Source of the DNA: Leucaena leucocephala
Taxonomy: Eukaryota > Streptophyta > Magnoliopsida > Fabales > Fabaceae
Length of the DNA: 64,000 nt
Assembly: GCA_037074615.1 (NCBI GenBank)
Contig: CM073549.1
Coordinates: forward strand, 5,027,001 to 5,091,000
Direction: 5' to 3'
Position numbers and translations under genes: made by a program. Below are positions 45,971 to 56,218 of the stretch, one piece after another; the first letter of the stretch is position 1, and each line of letters opens with the position of its first letter. The notes beneath the pieces are model-generated. The model saw only the letters and a list, made by a program, of their open reading frames with translations. It was not told where the DNA came from and made no database searches.

Positions 45971-46261
45971 TCAGCTCGGGTTTGGATTCTTGCATGTCTT
46001 CACTGTGTGTCCAGCTTCAAGGCATCTTCCACAATGATAAGTCTTCCTGTTCTGAAACTGAGACTCAATCCTCTTTCTCTTTGGCCTTCCTGGAGGCCTT
46101 CTAGTAGTTGGGGGGTCAAGGAACCTTTGTTTCATTAGTTCGGACATTGTGGAGTCGTCAGGACATGGACTGTCATGTGTAGCTATAGGCCTCATGGTAT
46201 TACATTCAACTACAAATTCCTCTAAATCGAACATAACATTTAAAACCCAAAATAAACTCAT
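45971..46261 (-). pseudogene. MULE zinc-knuckle tail, right hairpin arm
   Basis: Inverted copy of the left-arm tail: FLDPPTTRRPPGRPKRKRIE, SQFQNRKTYHCGRCLEAGHT, VKTCKNPNPS. The knuckle C-x2-C-x4-H-x4-C is intact. The frame is open for 96 codons from 46261, but only this end is recognisable and no catalytic DDE domain is present, so it is a gene remnant. Confidence 0.75.
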
Positions 46262-46369
46262 TTAACCCACAGCTACAAATGATAAAAAATTTATGCTACG
46301 AACACACTCTCCATATTTACGTGGGTCACCTTTTAAACGCTCAAATGATAAAAAAATTATGCAACTAAG

Positions 46370-46915
46370 AACCGCTTCAGCTGCAAATGATAAGCCCACC
46401 GCCTGGAATAACAACCCCACCAGCTGCAACTGATAACCCCATCAGCTACAACTAACAACCCCATCAGATAACAACTAACAATCCCATCAACTAACAACCC
46501 CATCGCCTGGAATAACAACCCCACCAGCTGCAACTGATAACCCCATCAGCTACAACTAACAACCCCATCAGCTGCAACTAAGAACCCTACCACCTGCAAC
46601 TAAGAACCGCTTCAGCTAAAAATAACAAGCCCAGCGCCTGCAATAACAACCCCACCAGTTGTGAATGCCAAGCCCAGCGCCTGCAATAACAATCCATCAG
46701 CTGGGAATGACAACCCCAGTGCCTGGAATAACAACCCCACCAGCTGCAATTGATAACCCCATCAGCTACAACTAACAACCTCATCAGCTGCAACTAACAA
46801 CCTCATCAGCTGCAACTAACAACCCTACCACCTGCAACTAAGAACTGCTTCAGCTGCAAATAACAACCCCAGCGCTTTGAAATAACAACCCAACTTGTGC
46901 AACTAACAATGGACA
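46370..46915 (-). repeat. 22-bp minisatellite, third array
   Basis: More than a dozen units like caactaacaaccccatcagc plus tg, with larger duplicated blocks inside (ataacaaccccaccagctgc and following text occur several times). Same family as the two arrays in the hairpin loop. Confidence 0.85.
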
Positions 46916-47837
46916 GCAAATATCAGTAAACATACTATGCACTTTGATTCATATATATGTACTTTGCCATGACATCCCCTGCAGGCAGCAAATGTAGAAG
47001 GCATACAGTTAACATAGACACTAATGGCAACACTTCATTCTCATTTCCCAAAACAGGTGGAGACATACAGCGCCATGAATAATGACAACCTGCACCACAC
47101 ATATAATAATAACAACTCCCGCACTTATATTAACAACTATGTCATACTATAATAACAACTCCTCTTGCCCGCATATCAGATCATGTTTATCATTCACACT
47201 TTACAGGTCCCTTTCTCTTGTTCATATTTTCTTACTACACTCACCCAAATACCCCGTAAATTCCTGCAACCCAAACATAATTTTTTAAACCCTAAATAAA
47301 CTCATTTAACCCACACCTCAAATAATAAAAAAGTCATAGAACTAACACATTCTCCATATTTACGTGGGTCATTTTATACCTTTCACTTTAGCCACACACT
47401 ATCATACATAGAAGGAGGATGACGAGCTAACTATTTCCCTGGGTTTGCTATAAATGGACTTCACGTTCTCAAATAATAGTCAAAAAAGATGATTCATACA
47501 GCAATTATGCCTCGACATCCAGCCACGATGATGACTAAACCCAGTTGCCAACGCACCGTGGGAGCCATTGTATGGGCAGTAATGGTGTTCTTACTATTCT
47601 CTTATTTCAGAGCAAAGCCCGCCAACTCTCATTTCTTCTTTAATGTTTTTTTATTTCGCAAGGCCATTTAACTCAGCTCTGCTTTTAGTAAACAATAGGG
47701 GCATTTAAGTCTTCTTACAATTACAAAAAATTCATATGAGGTCCCATGGGACTTGAAATGAATTATAGCATTTGCTAGGACTTTCTTGTCATTCATTTGC
47801 TTCCACGGGATCCATGTGTCATTCTCCCTTTTTTAAT

Positions 47838-49299
47838 TCCATGTGCCCAGCGAAAGGGCAAAAAATAGTGTTTGATGAAACATTTATGAATAATAATATT
47901 CTGCAATTCAAATTGTACGAGTATATAGTAGTAAATTATATAGGAGTTTGGTGTGGATAACATATCTAATTAGGGATTCTTTTATTGACTTAAATTTTGG
48001 CGGGTAGCGATAAAAGGGATTGACTTAAAGAGAAATACTTATGTATTTTAAAAGTATCATGTTATCTAAATTTTGTCTATTTAAAACATAATAATTTAAC
48101 TAATAATTTATATAAAAAATTTATGATTATTTTATTTTTAAAAAAAATAAAAATTTAGTTTTTTAAAAAATTTATCTCATAATAAAATTAAGAGATTTAT
48201 TTTTATTAAAAATAAAATAAAATATTATCTATTTCAAATAATATTTAATTAACTAAAATTAAAATATGTTAAATTATTATATTTTGATTATACAGAATTT
48301 AAATAACGTGATATTTTTTAGAATATATAAATTTGTATGGATCATTATTCTGCTAGGTATATATAGTATATTAGAGCTTTTAATTAGTGTTATGATGGTA
48401 CATTAAGATTTTCAAAATAATGTATTATTATTGTAATGAGTTCACCATTTCTGTTCACGTGCATCATGTTAAAAGATTCCCCGAAATATCATTTCTTGAA
48501 ATTTCTTAAAGCCTCTATTACTCTTTCTTTCTTTGTTTATTTTTTAAATTTATTTATTTAAATTTTTTTAAAACAAGTACACTTTTTTTATTTATTTATT
48601 TAAGGGAGAATCCCAAGACCCTTTGAATTTTAAAATTCTATTTACTATTTTTTATAAACTATTTATAACTCTTATAAAATTATTTGTAACTTTATTTTTT
48701 GGCAAAAATCTTAATTTAAAATTTTAAAATTTAAATGAGCTTTATTTGGATTCTCCCTTTATTTAACCTTTTTCCAAACAAGTACAATACTCCTATTTTA
48801 GGAAAACAATTCTTCCTTTAACGCCATCCTTGTATTTTTCCCCTTTTCATATCCGAACACCCCGGATAAAATTTTGAATGCATCCCGCTTGAAGAAACAT
48901 CTTAGTATTTGTTTGGCATCACATGCCGCATTATATGATGCTAAACTGATTGATTTTTCTGTCTGTAAAAAACTATTTTTACTCAACATGTGATATTTGG
49001 TATGCCTTCATGGGCAATTGATTTTTTTACCTCAAAAGCCACTTTTAATTAAGTTGATTTTTAACTTTTAATTTTTCTCTAAATTTAAACATTCTAAAAT
49101 TGATTTATTAATATATCATCCAAATAAATTTTTATTAAATTAACTTTTTTATAAAAATCTATTCAAATATATATCATATTATTATTTTATCTGATTTTTA
49201 CCCAACTTTTAGTTTGTAAAAATAGTTAAAATAAAATTATTTTTTTACTAGTGTTAATCCAAACAAGCACTTAGTACTCCTCCATTTTCCTAATTTATA
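47838..49299. other. PLA1 array spacer right of the MULE
   Basis: AT-rich, no gene. Parts match the third-unit spacer: ttcaaaataatgtattatta and ttctgttcacgtgcatca (48410-48470) match 59850-59920, and aggaaaacaattcttccttt with ccccttttcatatccg (48800-48855) matches 60050-60110. It is therefore duplicated spacer into which different elements inserted in each unit. Confidence 0.6.
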
Positions 49300-50108
49300 T
49301 TTATGTAGTAGAAACATGTTTAGAAACACATTTGTCAAAACTAAAATCATGTTGTTTCTATATGAAAAACCATGGTTTCAGTTTTGGCAAACGTATTTTC
49401 AAACATGTACAATATAGGATATGTGATTATCAGACTTTACAAAATAAGACTTTTTTAAAAAAAATATAGTACATATCCGTTGAAAAAAGAAGAAGAAGAG
49501 ATTTGCGATGCTTCGTCTAAACATAAATATTCTCTTGAAGAATATGTTAATAAACTTTAGTTTTCTTCCAAATTATTGGGCCTTTACATCAAGACAAGTA
49601 CAGCAATTAACTTCAATTGCTAATTTGTAACAAAAAAAAAATCTTCAATTGCTAATTATTAGTTTTTGACCGTTTCTTTAAAAATATTGCCTGTAGTCAA
49701 CACTTATAATTTGTGATTGTTATAAGAATTGCTTAAATATTTAGCGTTGAAGTGTTAATTTCATTAATGTGTTAATAAATGTTCAATTTGCTGTCAAGAT
49801 TGAAGCCTGATAATTTGGAACATTTCAAAAACGATACGTATCCTGTGTGAAAACTATTCCTCACGAAATCTGTATATTTTAATTATCACAAAATGATAAG
49901 CATTACACAACCAACACTTGTAGTTTTATATTATGATTGGTAAGATTCACACCCAAAAGAAATCGAACCAATTAAAGGGTTGATGAATTCAAAGATGCAA
50001 AAGTCAGACGTAACAAAAAACTAATTCTTCAGATGAACAAATACCTATCTATATATGTAAAGCTTATTTCAGGAGGTGGATCATAGCTATTCAAACAGAA
50101 ACACAAAG
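49300..50108 (+). promoter_or_regulatory. Promoter region of PLA1 gene 1
   Basis: The block aatgttcaatttgctgtcaa, gattgaagcctgataatttg and gaacatttcaaaaacg (about 49775-49840) recurs before the pseudogene (53453-53520 and about 53980-54040) and at the right window edge (63847-63905). A TATATA box lies near 50051, about 58 bp before the ATG; the matching place before the pseudogene reads aactatacaag, without a good TATA box. This conserved upstream block is a candidate shared promoter. Confidence 0.55.
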
Positions 50109-52265
50109 ATGAACAACATTGCGGGAAGATGGAGAATCCTAAGTGGAAAAGACCATTGGGAGGGCCTTCTAAACCCTCTTGACATCGATCTAAGAAGGTA
50201 CCTAATTCACTACGGAGAAATGACACAAGCCACGTACGACACTTTCATCTCAGAAAAAGCTTCCAAGTTTGCAGGAGCAAGCAAGTACGCCAAGAAGAAC
50301 TTGTTCGCGAGGGTGGGTTTGGAGAATGGGAATCCATTCAAGTATAATATCATAAAGTATCTGTATGCAACTTCAGGAATCAATGTTCCTGAAGCTCTTA
50401 TGGTGAAACCATCGCGAGATGATTGTTGGTGCAAGGAATCAAACTGGATAGGGTATGTTGCTGTGGCCACAGATGAAGGCAAAGCTGTGTTAGGAAGGAG
50501 GGATATTGTGATTGCTTGGAGAGGGACGATAAGAACGTTGGAGTGGATTGACAATTTCAAATTCTTGTTGGTTCCTGCTCCTATTTTCGGTGGTTCGGGG
50601 TCAACCGATCCTAAAGTTCATCAGGGTTGGTATTCTATGTACACTTCAAATTATCCCCAATCTCAATTCAATTCGACCAGTGCAAGAGACCAGGTATTTG
50701 TTCCTTTTTTCCGAGTCACATTAGATTCCGACTAATATTAAGTTGAGTCATGCACAAAATAAAAGGTAGTTCTTTAAAACAAAAACATTTCCTGCATTAC
50801 GAACTCGAATATTAATTATTATGTTCAAGAAGAATGCAGCCCCTTTCGTGAGGACCGATACCCAATTTGCGGTGTTCGTTTTGTTTTGAATTGTGAAACA
50901 TATTAGTCTCAGTCTGTCAATTGATTCAATTTCCAATTCAGATACAGTGAACTTATGCTTGGGGAAACTCAAATTCAGTATAATTCACACATCCATAAAT
51001 CCCTTCAAATTCATAGGATTTAAACTTGACAGTCTCTGTAGTTTTAGGTTTTGCAGTTTAAAAATTTATAATTGAATCTATATAGCTTTTTTTTTTTTTA
51101 ATTTGATTGTGCCACCTGTCGTTATGTTTTCTCAAAACTGTTCATAAGATTCCATCTTAATATTCGTACTTTATATGTATATATTATTCCCACGATCAGA
51201 AGGAACAAAAGTTGAAGTTAATCACTCACATGATTATTGAGGTGCCGTTGGATACTAAATATGGGTATCTCTTCGAACGAGGATTCTAACATTGATTTGC
51301 CACATTATGAAAAACTAACTGTTAGATACTAAATATAGGTATCTTTTCCAACGAGGATTCTATCATTGATTTGTTACATTATGAGAAACTAACTCATTTC
51401 ACTTGACCTAATACCGTTGTTTAATAAAAACTTGAACCATTTTGCCCGTCAAAGAACCAAAACTTGTGGTTTAAAATTTGAGAGACTAAAACTAAAATGA
51501 GGAGCAAATTTAAAGGATTAAAGTTTGTAGTAGCCCAAAAATAAATAGTGACTTTTGAAGACATGAAATCCCTTCTTGTGTAGATCCCTTATGTTAAAGC
51601 TTACGCAAGGCCCAAAGAAAATATCTTGATGATACTAATTAATGCTTTATTATGTGCAGGTCCTAAGTGAGATAAGAAGGCTTGTAGATTTATACAAAGA
51701 TGAAGAAATCAGCATAACTGTGGTGGGACACAGTTTAGGAGGTGCACTCGCAACCTTAAACGCAGTTGACATCGCTAAAAATGGCTATAACAAGCCAACA
51801 AACGCACCACAAAGAGCATTTCCTGTCACAGCCTTTCTGTATGCTTGCCCTCGTGTGGGAGAATTGTTCTTCAAGAACGTTTTCACCGAGCTGAAAGATC
51901 TGAGAGCCTTAAGGGTTGAGAACATTCTTGATATTGTTCCAAACTATCCCCTTTTTCCTTACTTAGAAGTGGGTAAAGAATTGAAAATGAATACTCAGAA
52001 ATCTCCGTACTTGAAGAGTCCAGGGACAATCGGTACTTGGCATAACTTGGAGTGTTACTTGCATGGAGTTGCAGGAACACATGGGCTTGATGGAGAGTTT
52101 AAATTGGTGGTGAATCGTGATATTGCACTTACCAACAAGAGTGATGATTCTTTGAAAGAAGAACATTTTGTTCCTGCTTCATGGTGGGTTCAGAAGAACA
52201 AGGGAATGGTTCAGAAAAAAGATGGTTCGTGGGAGCTGATGGATCATGAGGATGATGCCTTCTGA
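50109..52265 (+). CDS. Class-II phospholipase A1 (lipase_3 family), two exons
   Basis: Exons 50109-50693 and 51660-52265, joined in phase, give 396 aa. The product resembles plant PLA1-II enzymes, cytosolic acylhydrolases that remove the sn-1 acyl chain of glycerolipids. There is no signal or transit peptide: it starts MNNIAGRWRILSGKDHWEGL. Family marks in order: LDIDLRRYLIHYGEMTQATY, WIGYVAVATDEG, RRDIVIAWRGTIRTLEW and the lipase motif GHSLGGA with nucleophile Ser220. Asp286 in NILDIVPN and His323 in WHNLECYLH complete the triad by position in the family. The ATG at 50109 is the first in frame; upstream codons contain no ATG. A tandem pseudogene copy follows, and a third promoter lies at the window edge. 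Confidence 0.93.
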
Positions 52266-54325
52266 TTTCGTCAAGGTTAAAGAAGATGGTTTCGTATTTG
52301 AGATTGTTTATGATTCTGAGTGTTCCAATAAAATTATCATCAATGTTAACGTTGGAATAATCCAGTATTCCAGTTACATTGTAACCCAAAATGATTCTTT
52401 ATGTTGGCTTGGAATAAAATACTCTATCTGGAGAATATTGCGAGTGAGTTCATTTACTACTGTGCCATTGATATTAATGGATCTTTCCATTTTGCCCTTC
52501 ATTCTAGATTTGGCTTACATGTTTATTTGGGATAATTGGTTCCACGGTACATTTTTTCAATTAGAATGGCAGACACTAAGGGCATGGAGTTGTAAGTAAG
52601 ATCGATCCCCGTAATCTCTTACAAAAAAATTATAGGTACACTTGAAGCCAATTACATGTTTTTGTGTATGTGTTGGGGGTAATTATAACGCTTTTTGAAA
52701 ATAAAAATAAACAGATTTTAACGGTAAATGAAGCAACTCCAGAATACTAGCCAATTAAAATTTCGTATTTTCAACGTTATGTATGTGTCGGCCGTAGAAT
52801 TGGTACACAGACAATTATATAAGTTTAGTTATATATAATCAGAAGCATGATTCGATTAGAAATTCCTATATTCCCTATATGGAGCTAGGTCTCCTCCTTT
52901 TCTTGGAAAATCAACAACAACATATGTATGGGGATTAATGCATTTGTTCAATGTCTTGGAAAATTAATTAAATACAAACTATATTCAACCAAAAAGGAAA
53001 AACAACAGACAGAAGTTTGGTGTTTGGTCCTTTGTTGGTTTTAGTTGGCAACGCCCAACCTGGTACTCATCATTTGAAAAAAAATAAAATAAAATACTTT
53101 TCGTTATCCTTAATATAGGGGCTATATAATTAATTTATAGAGATTAAGAAAATTAGTTAAATTGATTATTTGTTAACAATGTATGTTGATTTTCTTAAAT
53201 ACTTTAATAATAATTTTTTGGAACTACTTTTTGAAGGAAACTCTTTTACTATGGGCACTAAGTAAGGATAGTTCAAGAAAACCACGTTATGTTGAAGATA
53301 GAATTTGTTAATAAACTATATTAGTAACTTCAATTTAATTATGACCGTTGCTTTAATATTACCAGGAGTCAACTTTTACAATTGCTAATTGTTATAAGAA
53401 CTTCTTTAATATGGAGTCTTGAAGTGTTAATTAGAATTAATTTGTTACTAAATGTTCAATTTTCTGTCAAGATTTAAGGCTAATAATTTGCAACATTTCA
53501 ACCACGGTATGTATATGTAGCATGTGCGGAAACCATTATTGCTTACGAAAACCCAAAATGATAAGTACTAAACAAATAAACACTAGTTTTATATTATCGT
53601 TCATCAGGGTCAAATCTAAAATATATTTAATATATTGTTGAAGATAGAATTTACTTATAAAATACTCCCTCTCTTATCTTAATTATTATAGGTGATATTC
53701 AACTAATTTAAATAGAGTAAATAAAGTTAGACAAATTAGTTATTTATAAAAAATATACCCTGATTTTCCTAATGTATCCTTATGCAAGTATATCATTGCA
53801 TTTGAATTATTGTTGAAAGAGGACTTATAGAGATAATTTGAAAAAGAAAATAATTATTAACTTCAACTGTTAATAATCATCATTTCTTTAATATTATCAG
53901 GAGTCGTCTTTTACAAGGTCTAGTTTTATCAGATTTCTTTAATACAAAGTCTTGAAGTGCTGGAAATAACGTGTTTATAAATGTTGAATTTGCCATAAAG
54001 ATTTAAGACCGAGTATTTGGAACATTTCAAGACCGTACGGAGAGCAGCATACAATGTGTGGAAACCATTATTGCTTAGGAAATTACCTATAATTAATATT
54101 TATCTCAAAAGGATAAGAACTAAACAATAAACACTATTTTTGTATTATCATTGATCAAATTCACACCCAAAAGAAATCAAACCAAAGGGTTGACGAATTC
54201 AAAGAGGCCAAAGTCACACAACTGAAAACTAATTCTGCAGATGAAGAAATACCAAACTATACAAGCCAATGTTCAAGATGTGCATAACTACTTACACAGA
54301 AACACATAGATAAAGAAGGATAAAT
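52266..54325 (+). other. Spacer between PLA1 gene 1 and the pseudogene
   Basis: Contains the 3' UTR, then the duplicated spacer block (52935-53085: gcatttgttcaatgtcttgg, acagaagtttggtgtttggt) and two versions of the promoter block (about 53453-53520 and 53980-54120), suggesting a local duplication within the promoter. A Stowaway-like relic lies near 53660-53780. No extra gene. Confidence 0.6.
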
Positions 54326-56218
54326 ATGAGCTTTGCTCGAAGATGGAGCCTACTAAGTGGAAAAACCCAGTGGGAGGATCTTCTAAACCCTCTTGACGTT
54401 GATCTACGAAGGTACCTAGTTCACTATGGAGAAATCACACAAGCCACGTACGATACATTTATCTCAGAAAAAGCTTCTAAATTTACAGGAGCAAGCAAGT
54501 ACGCGAAGAAGAACTTGTTCGTGAGGGTGGGTTTAGAGAATGGGAATCCATTCAAGTATAGTGTGACAAAGTATTTATATGCAACATCAGGAATCAAAGT
54601 TCCTGAAGCTTTTGTGATAAAACCATCGCGAAAAGATGCCTGGTTCAAGGAATCAAACTGGATAGGGTATGTTGCTGTGGCCACAGATGAAGGCAAAGCG
54701 GTGTTAGGAAGGAGAGATATTGTGGTTGCTTGGAGAGGAACAATAAGAACGTTGGAGTGGATTAATGATTTTCAATTCTTGTTGGTTCCTGCTCCTATAT
54801 AATGTTTGGTGGTAAGGGTTTGGGAGATCCTAAAGTGCATCAAGGTTGGTATTCTATGTACACTTCAAATCATCCTCAATCTCGATTCAACCCGACTAGC
54901 GCAAGAGACCAGGTATTTGTTTTTTCATGTTTTTTTGTTTGCTTTCCTCTATAGTAGCAAACTACTCTGAAATCAGCTTATCTGATTGGGAGACATATTG
55001 TGTATATCTATCTCTTCCTAAACTCTACCTGGTGGGAGCTTTGTACTCTGAATTGCCTTTATAGTAGCAAACTGCCTAGATTTCTGTGATACTTCATTCT
55101 GTTCTAAATATAAGAGTTAGATAAATGAATTTACTTTGGTTAAAATGTAAGAACTTAATCAACTTTATCTTTCAATTTTATAATTTTTGCCTAAACTCTC
55201 CTTATTGAATGAACATGATAAAATAGTTCCTTCAAGGGGTAGTTATAATATACAGGCTTAAGAAGGATATATTATAGAAAAATTAACGCATATTTGTTAT
55301 AAATTAATTATAAAGTGGAGGAGGGGTAAGATTTTGAATAACTAGTTTAAGTCGGGTCAGGCCCTAAATAAGGGGTAGCGGTCCCATAGGCTCCAAGTTG
55401 AAGTTATTAACACGATTATTGCACCGAATAGAGAAGATAAAACATACAAAATAGAATGAAAAATGTGATCACTGTAATGAAAAACGACTTTTGAAGGAAT
55501 TGTAAATCCCTTTCTTGTGTAGATGGATCCGATATCTATCTGAGAGCTTACGAGACCCAAAGTAAACATCTTGATGTGATGGCAATTAATTATGCTTTAT
55601 CTGTGCAGGTCCTAAGTGAGATAAGAAGGCTAGTAGATTTATACAATGATGAAGAAATCAGCATAACTGTAGTAGGCCACAGTTTAGGAGGTGCACTCGC
55701 AACTCTAAACGCAGTTGACATAGCTAAAAATGGGTATAACAAGCCAACAAACGCACCACAAAGATCATGTCCCGTCACAGCCTTTCTGTTTGGGTGCCCT
55801 AGAGTTGGAGAATTGATCTTCAAGAAGGTTTTCAGTGACTTGAAAGATCTGAGAGCCTTAAGGGTTGAGAATATTCCTGATATTGTTCCAAGCTATCCTC
55901 TTTTTCCTTAAATAGAAGTGGGTGAAGAACTGAAGATGAATACTCAGAAATCTCCATACTTGAAGAGTCCAGGTACAATCAATACTTGGCATAATTAACT
56001 TGGAGTGTTACTTGCATGGCGTTGTAGGAACACAGGGACTCGATGGAGGTTTTAAAATGGCGGTGAATCGTGATATTGCACTTGCGAACAAGCGTTTTGA
56101 TGCTTTGAAAGATGAAAATCTTGTTCCAGCTTCATGGTGGGTTCAGGAGAACAATGGAATGGTTCAGCAAGAAGATGGTTCGTGGAAGCTGATGGATCAT
56201 GAGGAGGAGGCCTTTTGA
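54326..56218 (+). pseudogene. Class-II phospholipase A1 pseudogene
   Basis: Tandem copy of the gene at 50109, same strand and exon plan (exons 54326-54912 and 55609-56218). It keeps the family motifs, including GHSLGGA, and is close to its neighbour over most of its length. Lesions: after LLVPAPI about five extra bases give TAA (54800-54802) and shift the frame before FGGKGLGDPKVHQG. In exon 2 the expected Tyr codon after YPLFP is TAA (55909-55911). A TTAA-type 4-bp insertion near 55997 gives a stop and shifts the frame before LECYLHGVVG, which includes the catalytic His region. The final frame ends at 56218. It could be transcribed but cannot give a full enzyme. Splice sites are intact, so decay is probably recent. 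Confidence 0.93.

Larger units (their letters stand above)
44434..46153. repeat. Long hairpin (inverted repeat) in the MULE
   Basis: The left arm (about 44434-44890) and right arm (about 45715-46153) are inverted copies: tgtccgaactaataaaacaa on the left against ttcattagttcggaca on the right, through caggtcttgccagcaaat-type text near the inner ends. Each arm contains the tail of a MULE-type transposase gene. The ~820-bp loop contains the 22-bp minisatellite, itself in two opposed arrays. A transcript across it would form a duplex of about 440 bp. Confidence 0.85.
40842..47828. mobile_element. Mutator-like element (MULE), ~7.0 kb, TSD TTTTTTAAT
   Basis: The left end (GGGAAAATGACATCTGAG) and the reverse complement of the right end (GGGAGAATGACACATGGA) are similar over about 135 bp, including the shared blocks CCGTGGAAG and AGTCCCATGGGAC. 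An exact 9-bp duplication TTTTTTAAT flanks the element (40833-40841 and 47829-47837), the mark of Mutator elements. Contents: a broken neprosin-domain gene fragment, a nested CACTA element, a long hairpin with two MULE zinc-knuckle tails, and minisatellites. No intact MULE transposase domain was found, so it is non-autonomous and resembles a Pack-MULE that has captured host sequence. Confidence 0.9.

Noticed and set aside
44890..46915. Tandem arrays as a CRISPR-like array
   Set aside because: Units are degenerate, contiguous and without unique spacers; this is a minisatellite in a plant transposon.
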